A stretch of 64,000 bases of DNA from Petroclostridium sp. X23 (GTDB lineage Bacteria; Bacillota; Clostridia; SK-Y3): positions 2,731,051 to 2,795,050 of the forward strand of contig NZ_CP124862.1 in NCBI RefSeq assembly GCF_030013905.1, in the 5' to 3' direction. The notes beneath the pieces were generated by a model that was not told where the DNA came from, ran no database searches, and worked only from the letters and a program-made list of their open reading frames with translations. The position numbers and the translations under genes are program-made. Positions 52,248-61,056 of the stretch are shown here, piece by piece; position 1 is the first letter of the stretch; every line of letters begins with the position of its first letter.

Positions 52248-53432
52248 TTATAATTCAATAATTTCTCTTCTGTAATTTGAAAACTCTTCTACCCCATTGG
52301 TAAGAATACGCACACCATCTTCAAATCTCAAACCCATACCTTCCTCCGGTTTACCCAGAAATATGCAAGTACAAAATGTCATGTTTTCTTTTAGTATCCA
52401 TTCTGAGTTAGATTCCATCCACGGCGGTTCTCCTTCCATTAGGCCAGTGCCATGACATGGACCATAAAGAAGCCAATCCCTATAACCAATACGCTCCATC
52501 TCACTATAGTATGCATCCGTAACACTAGAGGCCGGAATACCTGCTCTTAATGTTCTTAGTACGGCTTGCTGCGCTGCTAGTCCCGCTTTCATCAAATCTC
52601 TTATTTTTTCTGGCGCTTCTCCAAATATAACAGGCCTTCCAATAGTAGAGACGTATCCGGCAACCCGCACTCCTATTTGGATCTGGATTAACTCGCCTAT
52701 TGTTAGGACTTTATTACGTGCACGGCTGATAGCCTGCTCAGACCCATTTCCGCAGAGCACCCAGAAAGGATATGCTTCAGATTCCGCACCCAATTCATGC
52801 ATTATCCCTAAGGCTAATCCTCTTACCTGAGTCTCAGTCATTCCAGGCTTAATATTTTCAAGCATCCTTCCAAAAGTAAGTTCACATATTCTATACGCTT
52901 CCCGCATACATCTAAGTTCATTTTCAGTTTTTATAGCTCTCATATCTGTCAAAATTCTGTCAGCCTTAAATATCTCTACTTCACCATAGCATTTTACAGC
53001 ATCCGACAATGCCTTGAAAATCGTATGAGGAATCAAACTCCATCCTGCAATTCCAATTTTCAGTGCTTTATTCCCACCAAGTGCTTCCTCAAGCACAGTA
53101 TTGAAAGTATCTAGTTTTGTTCCCGGGTATTCCGGATCTGACGATTCTCTGAAAACAAGCAATCTTCTTATTTTTTTAATTTTTGATCTATCGCTGGCAT
53201 ATGTCAGACTTTCCGGACCAATAATAAGTATAGGGTCGCCTTCCTTTGGAATTAATACTCCAGATGTTTCAAAAGATGGCCAGTAATCCGACAGGTAGCG
53301 AATAAACTGAGGTTCTGCTTCATTACCGAAGGCTAGCAGAACATCCATATCTTCTTTTTTCATCTGCTTTTGTACTTTAGCTATACGATCCGAAAATTCT
53401 TCTATCGGAATGGAAAATTCATATTTTGTCAT
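52248..53432 (-). CDS. M24-family peptidase (Xaa-Pro aminopeptidase / creatinase-like)
   Basis: 394 residues with the creatinase N-terminal domain (MKKEDMDVLLAFGNEAEPQFIRYLSDYWP, about 1-150) and the pita-bread C-terminal domain. The usual metal-site sequence of prolidases (D-x-G-x-x-Y-x-G-Y-x-x-D-x-x-R) is altered: the matching stretch reads IQIGVRVAGYVSTIGRPV, without the two Asp ligands. GPCHGTGLMEGEPPW keeps a His and one Glu. It may thus be a non-peptidase member such as creatinase-type amidinohydrolases. ATG 53432 follows AAAAGGAGTTTTTTTT. It lies upstream of the AraB-like kinase and downstream of a pair of LacI-type boxes. Confidence 0.85.
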   Translation of the reverse strand: MTKYEFSIPIEEFSDRIAKVQKQMKKEDMDVLLAFGNEAEPQFIRYLSDYWPSFETSGVLIPKEGDPILIIGPESLTYASDRSKIKKIRRLLVFRESSDPEYPGTKLDTFNTVLEEALGGNKALKIGIAGWSLIPHTIFKALSDAVKCYGEVEIFKADRILTDMRAIKTENELRCMREAYRICELTFGRMLENIKPGMTETQVRGLALGIMHELGAESEAYPFWVLCGNGSEQAISRARNKVLTIGELIQIQIGVRVAGYVSTIGRPVIFGEAPEKIRDLMKAGLAAQQAVLRTLRAGIPASSVTDAYYSEMERIGYRDWLLYGPCHGTGLMEGEPPWMESNSEWILKENMTFCTCIFLGKPEEGMGLRFEDGVRILTNGVEEFSNYRREIIEL

Positions 53433-53775
53433 AAAAAAAACTCCTTTTCTACCTATGATTTCAACCATCATATCCATACAGTGCCTACCGAACATTTTAA
53501 AATCAACACACTTTATCACTAAATGCCTCGTACTTCCTTTTGAAATGCCTGATCTCGATGTTGAACCCGTATAGATAAAATTTACTCCTTATTCTTTGGC
53601 AGCTTTTTAAGCTTCCACACTATTATCTCTTTTAAAGTTAAATATTCTAAATGATATTCTTTCCCTAGTCAGAATATCGTTTGATTTGCTCATATACTCA
53701 AGTATATTACAACTTACTCGAGTATACTTTTCGCATAATAAAACGTCTATGTAAAAAAGTTGTCTGAATAATTCT
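53433..53775. other. Control region between the LacI gene and the M24 gene
   Basis: 343 bases. Contains two palindromic boxes (53694-53725) and a leader of some 250 bases. A 60-codon minus-strand frame (53607-53789) runs through the operator boxes and is not taken as a gene. Confidence 0.6.
53694..53725. promoter_or_regulatory. Two LacI-type operator boxes upstream of the M24-kinase operon
   Basis: ATACTCAAGTAT (53694-53705) and TTACTCGAGTAT (53714-53725), centres 20 bp apart, i.e. on the same face of the helix. The same box occurs upstream of the LacI gene (CTACTCAAGTAA 54833-54844, with a weaker ATACTTGT half-site after it) and of the importer at 63525 and 63556. Confidence 0.78.
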
Positions 53776-54762
53776 TTATATATATCCATTATTGCATTCT
53801 ATAAATGCCGGTACAATCTCAATTCTATTCTCGCTCTTTTCTCCTTTAATTTCAGAAATCAATCGATTGAAAGCCCTTTCTGCAATTTCATTCTCAGGTT
53901 GGATTACTTTTGGTATATTTTTGAAAGCAAAGTCCGCCTCCATAAATTTTTCGAAACCTATTATATTTTCTATCGCAACTTCATTTTCATACAATGCCTT
54001 AATGACACCATAAATAAAATAATTCGTAGAAATGAATATTGAATCAAAAGAAATATCATTATCCTTAACTAATTTACACATCTTTTCATATGCAACTTTT
54101 TCATCATAGATTTCGTATATGACTCTCCTTGAATCAAAATCTAAATTGTTCTTCGCAAGTGCATTTTTATATCCTTTTAATCTTTCAACCACACTAAAAT
54201 CTTCCGGATCCCCAGCTAAGAACAGTATTTCTCTTGCTCCCTTTTTTATTATTAGTTCTATCGCTTGCTGCGTAATTTCTTTATTATTTATTATTATTGA
54301 CGGATATTTATCATTTTTGACTTTACGGTCAAAACAGACAATCGGATAGGAATAGTTACCTTTAATTGACCTAGTATACGATACGGGTGATATAAGTACG
54401 CCGTCAATCATTCTACTTTGCAGCATAAGAAGGATATTATCCTCTTTTTCAACCTGTTCTTCTGCAGCACAAATTATTAGATTGTATCCGGATAAATATG
54501 ACTTTTTCTCTAAAGATTTAATTATATTGATATAAAACGTATTTGCAATATCAGGCACTACTATAGCTATTGTTCCAGTCCTACCAGTCTTTAAGGATTT
54601 TGCAATGATATTAGAAACATAACCCATTTCCTTTGCAGTATCTCGTACTAGCTTAATAGTTTCTTCCTTATATTTATGAGTATCCAATTTATTATTAAGT
54701 ATATTTGAAACGGTACACCTAGAAATATTAAGTTTTTTAGCAATTTCCTTCATTGAAACCAT
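53776..54762 (-). CDS. LacI-family transcriptional regulator
   Basis: 328 residues. N-terminal LacI HTH (VSMKEIAKKLNISRCTVSNILNNKL) and hinge, then a periplasmic-binding-like effector domain (GTIAIVVPDIANTFYINIIKSLEKKS, MIDGVLISPVSY, REILFLAGDPEDFSVVERLKGYKNA, FDSIFISTNYFIYGVIKAL). It probably binds ATACTCGAGTAT boxes found at its own promoter, at the M24-kinase operon and at the RbsABC-like operon, repressing them until an imported sugar-like compound is present. The pairing of regulator and boxes is inferred. Confidence 0.92.
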   Translation of the reverse strand: MVSMKEIAKKLNISRCTVSNILNNKLDTHKYKEETIKLVRDTAKEMGYVSNIIAKSLKTGRTGTIAIVVPDIANTFYINIIKSLEKKSYLSGYNLIICAAEEQVEKEDNILLMLQSRMIDGVLISPVSYTRSIKGNYSYPIVCFDRKVKNDKYPSIIINNKEITQQAIELIIKKGAREILFLAGDPEDFSVVERLKGYKNALAKNNLDFDSRRVIYEIYDEKVAYEKMCKLVKDNDISFDSIFISTNYFIYGVIKALYENEVAIENIIGFEKFMEADFAFKNIPKVIQPENEIAERAFNRLISEIKGEKSENRIEIVPAFIECNNGYI

Positions 54763-54960
54763 TATATCTGCTCCATAAGTGCTTATAAAAGTTTATGCAC
54801 TATTTATTATACTATTTTTACTTCATTCTAATCTACTCAAGTAAATTATATACTTGTTTAATACAATTTTTCAAGTGATATTAAAATAAAGTGTATTCTG
54901 ATCATACGAGTGTAAGTTCTTTCTCCAAACACAGAAATTTGCAATTTTATTTGATGATAT

Positions 54961-56250
54961 TTAATTAACTTGATTAGTCCAATTAAGAATAGTTTTTGCC
55001 AATATCTTTATAGCGTTTAAGTATTGATTTATATCTACAAATTCATCAATGCTGTGTGCATTCCGCATATTGCCAGGTCCAAATAGGATTGTCGGAATGT
55101 TCCCATTGTTCTGTAAATGTCTTGCATCCGCGCCACTTGGCAGACCGGATATGATATGACTTCCTGTAATATCTTCACAAGCAGAAGACATTATATCAAT
55201 CAAGGGACACTTGCTGTCAATTAAGTGGGGCATCACACTTAAGTACCAGTTTAAATCTACAGGATTGAGCTTAAGCCATTCGTCTCCATTACAGATATTT
55301 CTAATACACTGCTCCACTTCTTGCTTAACCTCTTCTCCATTCACCTTTACCTCAACACCGTCTTCATTTATCTCTGTAGGCAAATACTTAATGTCTAAGT
55401 ATAATGCACATGTTCCAGGTACAGTTGCAGCAGAAATACCTCCCTCAATTTGACCTACGGTTATAGTAGGAGATGGCAACAATGGATTTTTCTTTGTTGC
55501 AAGCCATTGACATTCCAGCTCTTTTAGTCCTTGGATGATTTTTATTGCTTTTTCAATCGCATTTACTCCGCTCCATTTAAAACATGCATGTGAAGGTTTC
55601 CCATATACCGTTATTTTAAGCAGAAAGACACCACGACTTGCGCAGAATAGTTGAAGGCCTGTTGGCTCGGTCACAATAGCAGCATCTGCAGTATATCCTT
55701 TTGCTACACAAGCCAATGTTCCGTTCCCCCCACCTTCTTCGTCTACAACAGATTGAATGATAATATCTCCTTTATGTTCAAAACCTAAGTCATTAATATA
55801 TTTAGTTGCTAAAATCATAGCAGCAACACCTGCTTTCATATCACAGGCACCTCTGCCAAATATCTTTCCATCAATGACTTCTCCGCTGAGTGGATCGTGT
55901 TTCCACTTTTTCAGATCATCTAATGGAACTGTATCAATATGCCCATTTAGTATCAGCGTTTTTCCATTCCCTGTTCCCTTACTGATGGCCACAAGGTTTG
56001 GACGGTTTTCATAGTAATGCCCCGGATTGTAATCGGGAAATGATGCAATCTCTTCATTCTCAGGTTCAAACAAGTGTGTCTCAAATCCCCATTGCTGTAA
56101 CTCTCTTTCAAGCCATTTTTGAGCTTCAAATTCGTTTCCATCTACTCCCTGATTCTTAAAAGTACTATCAAAGGATATTAACTTCTGTAAAAAAGTTATC
56201 GCATGATTTGCATTAGATTCTATATATTCCATTAACTTTTCTTGATTCAT
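54961..56250 (-). CDS. M20-family metallopeptidase/deacylase (ArgE/DapE-like)
   Basis: 429 residues. GHIDTVPLDDLKKWKHDP (His, first metal Asp), FGRGACDMKAGVAAMI (bridging Asp), SVVDEEGGGNGT (catalytic Glu and metal Glu), the dimerisation domain with GQIEGGISAATVPG, and FGPGNMRNAHSIDEFV (last metal His) are all intact. Relatives remove N-acyl groups from amino acids or split small amide bonds. Start: ATG 56250, after AAAGGAATGGATATAAAC; ATG 56262 and a TTG at 56280 are alternatives. It lies between the LacI gene and the mobile elements, on the same strand as the importer. Confidence 0.9.
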   Translation of the reverse strand: MNQEKLMEYIESNANHAITFLQKLISFDSTFKNQGVDGNEFEAQKWLERELQQWGFETHLFEPENEEIASFPDYNPGHYYENRPNLVAISKGTGNGKTLILNGHIDTVPLDDLKKWKHDPLSGEVIDGKIFGRGACDMKAGVAAMILATKYINDLGFEHKGDIIIQSVVDEEGGGNGTLACVAKGYTADAAIVTEPTGLQLFCASRGVFLLKITVYGKPSHACFKWSGVNAIEKAIKIIQGLKELECQWLATKKNPLLPSPTITVGQIEGGISAATVPGTCALYLDIKYLPTEINEDGVEVKVNGEEVKQEVEQCIRNICNGDEWLKLNPVDLNWYLSVMPHLIDSKCPLIDIMSSACEDITGSHIISGLPSGADARHLQNNGNIPTILFGPGNMRNAHSIDEFVDINQYLNAIKILAKTILNWTNQVN

Positions 56251-56468
56251 GTTTATATCCATTCCTTTCGCTTCGCTCAAGGCACAAAACGTAATGAAAA
56301 GTGCTTTTGAGCGTTATTTGTTTTATAATTAAGTCCATAGGGATTTCGGTAAACTACAAATCACGGGGAGGTGAGTGGGCTATCTGACTTATCAGATGAC
56401 CGTATGTTTATATGTGTAGATCGCCTTTTCGTGAGTAAGCAGAGCCGTTACCGACTTTGCTCCTCTTT

Positions 56469-56501
56469 GAACCGTACGTGCGCAACTAACGCATACGGCT
56501 C
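56469..56501 (-). ncRNA. Group II intron domain V
   Basis: The 33-base hairpin begins GAGCCGTATGCG and ends GCACGTACGGTTC on the minus strand. It contains the AGC catalytic triad, a short loop and the 2-base bulge expected of domain V. It lies 11 bases beyond the maturase stop codon. Confidence 0.85.
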
Positions 56502-56511
56502 CCCAACAACT

Positions 56512-57819
56512 TTACGCGTTATTTGCAATTAGGCTTACATATATCTTTGGATTAGCTATTGGGAAGGTTTTTAACAATCCATCCCGAAATGCATCCCAAG
56601 TATAGCTTTTCCTCTCGCTTCTTCGGTTCAGCCACTTAAACAGTAGATTAACTATCATGAATCGGAATTTCGCAATACTTTCAAAGTTATCTGTAACTCC
56701 GTAGTAATGATAGTGCCCCAGCAGCGATTGGTTAAATCTGGTAATTATATCTTTGACAGACCAATCTCGGTGCTCCTTTAACCACAGATTCAGCTTTTTC
56801 AGTTTTGCTGTAGTTTTCTTGCGGCACGATATCACCTTGACACGAAAGAATCTTTTCTTAGTGTCCATGCTACAATAGAAAGTAAAACCAAGGAAATCAA
56901 ACGTTTCTGGTTTTCCCTCGCTCCTTGCTGCCCGGTCTTTTTCCGCAAACCTACCAAATTCCAATATCCGTGTCTTTTCTTCCGCTAATTCAAGTCCGAA
57001 CTTCGTAAACCGTTTCGGTAGCTCCTTGTAGAACTTTTCTGCATCCTCTTTGTATTGAAAGCAACATACAAAATCATCACAATATCGGATAATATATGCA
57101 TCCCCTCGGCACTCTTTGCTTATCTTTATGGTAAACCACAAGTCAAGTACATAGTGTAAATAGATGTTTGCAAAGATTGGAGATGCAGCTGAGCCCTGCG
57201 GGCTGCCGACTTCATGTTCCAGTAATTCCCCTCCATCTAGCACATCTGCTTTCAGCATCTTCTTGATAAGATCGATAAATTTTCTGTCAGCTATGTCATG
57301 TTCCAGAAATTGAATCATCCACTCATGGTCTATGGTGTCAAAGAATGACCGAATATCTGCCTCTACTACATAACCTACATTCTTGCGGATACATTCTATC
57401 AGCTTCCGTACTGCCTGATGGCAATTCTTTTCAGGTCGGAATCCATAGGAAAATTCATAGAACTTTGGCTCATATATTACAGATAAAATTTCGGCAACCC
57501 GATTTTCCACTAACTTATCCTCGTAGCAAGAAATTCCCAATGGTCTCTTTTTCTTGCTTCCCGGCTTATCTATATAGACCCTTCGTGTGGGTTGCGGTTG
57601 GTACGCTTGTCTTTTCATACGCAAAACTAGCTGTTCAATATTTTCCTCCAGGTTCTTAGCATACTCATCCTTGCTCACTTTGTCGATGCCTTTAGCCTTC
57701 TTGCCATCCATTCTTCGATGAATTTGTTTTAGACTAGCTTCGTCAATAAAATGTGCTAGATTTTGTACTTTTACGTTCCTTTTTGCAATTTCGCTTATCC
57801 TGTGCAGTTCTATTGTCAT
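56512..57819 (-). CDS. ltrA: Group II intron reverse transcriptase/maturase (LtrA-like)
   Basis: 435 residues. RT motifs are in order: RRVYIDKPGSKKKRPLGI, AEILSVIYEPKFYEFSYGFRP, VVEADIRSFFDTIDHEWM, GSPQGSAASPIFANIYLH, the active-site YCDDFVC (Tyr-Cys-Asp-Asp) near 236, and FGLELAEEKT. The X/maturase region (FDFLGFTF, then LNLWLKEHRDW...ITRFNQSLLGHYHYYGV) follows. There is no HNH endonuclease domain after residue 430, so it depends on other priming routes. ATG 57819 lies inside the intron. The frame is intact. Confidence 0.93.
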   Translation of the reverse strand: MTIELHRISEIAKRNVKVQNLAHFIDEASLKQIHRRMDGKKAKGIDKVSKDEYAKNLEENIEQLVLRMKRQAYQPQPTRRVYIDKPGSKKKRPLGISCYEDKLVENRVAEILSVIYEPKFYEFSYGFRPEKNCHQAVRKLIECIRKNVGYVVEADIRSFFDTIDHEWMIQFLEHDIADRKFIDLIKKMLKADVLDGGELLEHEVGSPQGSAASPIFANIYLHYVLDLWFTIKISKECRGDAYIIRYCDDFVCCFQYKEDAEKFYKELPKRFTKFGLELAEEKTRILEFGRFAEKDRAARSEGKPETFDFLGFTFYCSMDTKKRFFRVKVISCRKKTTAKLKKLNLWLKEHRDWSVKDIITRFNQSLLGHYHYYGVTDNFESIAKFRFMIVNLLFKWLNRRSERKSYTWDAFRDGLLKTFPIANPKIYVSLIANNA

Positions 57820-58513
57820 TCTTGTTCAGCTCCTGTCTGGAATAAAATTTCATTGCACAGTTCAGTTGTTGCTACCCCCTTCCCTCTATCCGCTTTCACG
57901 GACTTCTACAGTACTATGAGGTAGTCGGACTCCCTGTTGAGCGTCTGGTTGGCTCATCTTTGTAGGATTTGCTTCTCCATACTGCCAATGGCAGACTCAG
58001 CAGGGTCTCATCTGTTCTCCTGAATCCCTCTACATCCTCGCCGAGCTTTTAAACCCCGGAAGAGCCAACATACACTCACCATTTCGTATATGTTGATGCT
58101 GCCTGCTGTCTGCTTGACGACATCGGCCTCTTCGTCATTTTATTTATTTCGTGGCTAAATCGCTTCAACTTTCGCTTTCGGCTCGGTCTGTTTCCTGTCC
58201 TACGCTTAATACTGACGTTACCGTTTTGCATCCAAGGACTAGGTACAGGCTGCTGGTTAGACTTTACCTGGTGGATATTTCCACTGTGATTCAGAAGCTT
58301 ACAATTGCTTCCTTGTTATATTCAAAAGCAAGTGGAACGCTTGCGGAGTATCCCCCCCGCTGCATTCGCAGCTCGCACCAAGCACAAATAAGTGTACCTT
58401 TGAGTACGTAACCTTATCTTTGTTTAAACAATCTCGTTTATATGCTAGGCGTTCAGTCAATGCCGTATCCCCCTATAATTCTTGCGAGCTTTCCAGTTCA
58501 GAAAGGAGTCCCT

Positions 58514-59761
58514 ATGGCTTTAAAAATTGTGTACAAAGTCTGCTGTGGGATTGATGTTCACAAAACTTTTGTTGTTGCCTGTATCGCTTCCACCAACAAT
58601 CAAGGTGTTACCACCTACAAGCGCCACCGCTTTTCCACTTACACTAAAGGTTTGAAAGAGCTGTTACAATGGCTGCTTGAATTTAACTGTAAGGATGTCT
58701 GTATGGAATCTACAGGAAAGTACTGGATTCCAGTGTACAACGTCTTGGAAGAAAACTGTTCTATTGTACTTGCACATCCTAAGTATGTTAAGGCTATTCG
58801 TGGTAAAAAGACTGACAAGAAAGATGCTAAATGGATTGCTGACCTGTTTAAGCATGATCTTGTTGCCGGTAGCTTTATGCCTCCTGCGGATATCCGCCAG
58901 CTTCGTGACCTAATGCGCTATCGTTACAAACTAACCTGCTTTATGTCCAGCGAAAAGAATAGACTCCAAAACTGTCTCACGGTTTCCAATATTCAATTGG
59001 GAAACGTTGTATCGGACACTTTTGGTAAAAGTTCTAAAAGAATTCTGGATAAGATTCTTGAAAATCCTCAGGATACTTCCTTTGATATAGAACCTTTAAT
59101 TCATAGCTCTATGAAAGGTAAAATCCCTGAATTAGAGCTCGCCATTGACGGCTATATTACACCGGAACAGGCTGGTAAATTAAAGATTATCAAAAAGCAT
59201 TTTGAAGATTTGGAATCCCGGAAAACAGAGCTAGAAGAACTGATTCTTGCGCTCGCCAGTCCCTATCAGCAAAAACTCGACCTAATTCTAACCGCTCCAT
59301 CCTTTAAGAACATTTTCTCTGCAATTACAGTTATCTCAGAGATTGGTGTTAATATGGAGTCTTTTCCTTCGGCGAAACACTTATGTTCTTGGGCAGGTCT
59401 TACGCCTACCAATAATGAAAGTGCAGGGAAGAAAAAGTCTGTCCGGGTTTCCAAAGCCGGATGCTACATCAAGCCACTTTTGGTTCAATGCGCCAACTCA
59501 GTGGTCAAAAGTGAAAAGCATCCTGAAATACGTAACCGCTACCTCCGCCTCAGGAAACGCCGCGGTCACAAGAAGGCAATCATTGCAATAGCAAGAATGC
59601 TTCTAACAGCATTATACAACATGTTGAAGAATAATGAACCATATAATGCTGAACTTTATAGGAAATCTGACATTATTCCTGCCAATCGCGAGATTACAGT
59701 GGAGCAGGCTATATTAATAGCAAAATTCCAAGGTTATAGAATTAAGTCAGCTACTGAATAA
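58514..59761 (+). CDS. IS110-family transposase (DEDD/Ser recombinase)
   Basis: 415 residues. N-terminal RuvC-like DEDD domain: CCGIDVHKTFVVACI (Asp), VCMESTGKYWIPV (Glu), GKKTDKKDAKWIADL (Asp pair). A coiled region (about 230-275) is followed by the Transposase_20 C-terminal domain with SWAGLTPTNNESAGKKKSVRVSKAG, where the nucleophilic Ser of IS110 enzymes resides, and RNRYLRLRKRRGHKKAIIAIARM. IS110 enzymes use a bridge RNA from the non-coding end of the element. ATG 58514 follows AGAAAGGAGTCCCT; the upstream frame from 58442 has no ribosome site. The gene starts only 136 bases past the 5' end of the group II intron. Confidence 0.92.
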   Translation: MALKIVYKVCCGIDVHKTFVVACIASTNNQGVTTYKRHRFSTYTKGLKELLQWLLEFNCKDVCMESTGKYWIPVYNVLEENCSIVLAHPKYVKAIRGKKTDKKDAKWIADLFKHDLVAGSFMPPADIRQLRDLMRYRYKLTCFMSSEKNRLQNCLTVSNIQLGNVVSDTFGKSSKRILDKILENPQDTSFDIEPLIHSSMKGKIPELELAIDGYITPEQAGKLKIIKKHFEDLESRKTELEELILALASPYQQKLDLILTAPSFKNIFSAITVISEIGVNMESFPSAKHLCSWAGLTPTNNESAGKKKSVRVSKAGCYIKPLLVQCANSVVKSEKHPEIRNRYLRLRKRRGHKKAIIAIARMLLTALYNMLKNNEPYNAELYRKSDIIPANREITVEQAILIAKFQGYRIKSATE

Positions 59762-59877
59762 CCTTAATTTTTCAATATTAAATTTTTTGACTAGCGAAAG
59801 GTGGTCTATTTGGTATGCCCTCTAATCTGGTTAAGTGCTCTTTTATTCTTTTTCAACCTTCACCTCAGATTTAAAAT
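59762..59877 (+). other. Probable right end of the IS110 element
   Basis: 116 non-coding bases between the transposase stop and the terminator at 59878. They include the tract TTGACTAGCGAAAGGTGGTC and should contain the right junction. IS110 elements lack clear inverted repeats, so the end cannot be placed by eye. Confidence 0.4.
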
Positions 59878-59905
59878 GGAGCGGACGGAAATCCGCTCCG
59901 TTTTT
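59878..59905. terminator. Bidirectional hairpin terminator
   Basis: 8-bp stem GGAGCGGA/TCCGCTCC (59878-59885, 59892-59899) with a 6-base loop, then GTTTTTATT on the plus strand. It lies 24 bases beyond the stop of the rbsB-like gene on the minus strand and can end that operon too. Confidence 0.82.
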
Positions 59906-59928
59906 ATTAAATAGAATCGTCCTTTTTA

Positions 59929-60999
59929 CTAATTTTCCAACTGCTCCAACCAGTACCAATCATCTTTTGATACCCCTTTTAAGATCTTATCGGTCTGACT
60001 GAGATTGGACTTATCGATAATAGTATTTCGTTCTTTGATTATCTCCGGAACTTTCTCACCATTGAGATAACGACTGGCTATATCAATTGCAATATATCCC
60101 TGTATATAACCAGGAGTACCATTTGTAGCACCGAGTTTACTATCAGCTATTGCTTTCAGTGCTTCTTCAGTACCATCATTACCCATTATAAAGATATCCC
60201 CTAATTTCCCGGCAGCTTCAATCGCTTGCATTGCACCAAGGGCCATTTCATCATTCGCAGCATATACCGCATTAATTTCATCATAAGTTTGAAGCATATT
60301 CTCTGTTACCGACATGGCCGTTGCTCTGTCATAGTTAGCCGGCTGCGAGGCCAGAAGCTTAATATCAGGATATTGTTTCAAAGCTTCAACAAAACCTCTT
60401 GATTTTTCACGACTTGTCTCCTGGCCAAGAATTCCTTGAAGCTCTACCACGTTACCTTTACCTTCAAGGACTTTTCCGATATAGGTACCGCCATTAAATC
60501 CAGACTCATAGCTATCAAATACAATTGCACATTCAATCCTGCCACCTGTAGGACTTTCAGCAGTGGTGAACACAGGAATATTTGCCTCGTTAGCCGCTTC
60601 GATTCCAGTCACAATACCGGTTGTATCTACAGCCTGTACAATGATTGCATCTACGCCTTGTGCAATGAAGTCTTCAATTTGTTGAACTTGCTTAGCGACA
60701 TTATTGTCACCACCCAACATCGTCAATGTCAAACCTCTCTCCGAAGCAGCCAATTCCGCTCCCTCTTTCATACCCACAAAGAATGGATTATTCAGCGTTG
60801 GACACGTATAACCTATTTTATATTCTTTAGGGGTATTCTCTTCCTGAGCAGCATCACTTGTGTCTGTAGAGCTTTGTGAATCGGTATTAGGGGTCTGTGA
60901 TTTTGCGCTCTCATTCTGTGTCGTTGTCGAATTACAACCTACAAAAAACACAGACATCACCACAAAAGTGCTTAATACAACCGCAATAAACTTTTTCAT
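59929..60999 (-). CDS. Sugar ABC transporter substrate-binding lipoprotein (RbsB-like, LacI-linked cluster)
   Basis: 356 residues. Lipoprotein signal MKKFIAVVLSTFVVMSVFFVGC, a Ser/Thr/Gln-rich linker, then a Peripla_BP_4 fold: KIGYTCPTLNNPFFVGMKEGAELAA, DFIAQGVDAIIVQAVDTTGI, GKGNVVELQGILGQETSREKSRGF, YAANDEMALGAMQAIEAAG. It resembles ribose, autoinducer-2 and polyol-binding proteins. It is the last of three importer genes; the substrate is presumably what the AraB-like kinase and peptidases process. Confidence 0.92.
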   Translation of the reverse strand: MKKFIAVVLSTFVVMSVFFVGCNSTTTQNESAKSQTPNTDSQSSTDTSDAAQEENTPKEYKIGYTCPTLNNPFFVGMKEGAELAASERGLTLTMLGGDNNVAKQVQQIEDFIAQGVDAIIVQAVDTTGIVTGIEAANEANIPVFTTAESPTGGRIECAIVFDSYESGFNGGTYIGKVLEGKGNVVELQGILGQETSREKSRGFVEALKQYPDIKLLASQPANYDRATAMSVTENMLQTYDEINAVYAANDEMALGAMQAIEAAGKLGDIFIMGNDGTEEALKAIADSKLGATNGTPGYIQGYIAIDIASRYLNGEKVPEIIKERNTIIDKSNLSQTDKILKGVSKDDWYWLEQLEN

Positions 61000-61056
61000 A
61001 ATATCTCTCCTTTATATTTAAATTATATAAATAAGCTATCATAGCATTTGCGCAAG

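Larger units (their letters stand above)
56431..58378 (-). mobile_element. Group II intron with reverse transcriptase/maturase
   Basis: About 1.95 kb on the minus strand. The 5' end reads GTGCGAGCTGCG (58378 downward), matching the GUGYG start rule. About 560 bases of structured, ORF-free sequence (domains I-III) precede the maturase gene. Domain V (56469-56501) and a domain VI-like stem (about 56433-56466) follow it. The 3' end near 56431 is estimated from domain VI and may be off by a few bases. It lies between the M20 gene and an IS110 transposase that points the other way. Confidence 0.82.

Noticed and set aside
53607..53789. 60-codon minus-strand frame after the LacI gene
   Set aside because: It overlaps the LacI stop, runs through the operator boxes and shows no protein-like pattern or ribosome site.
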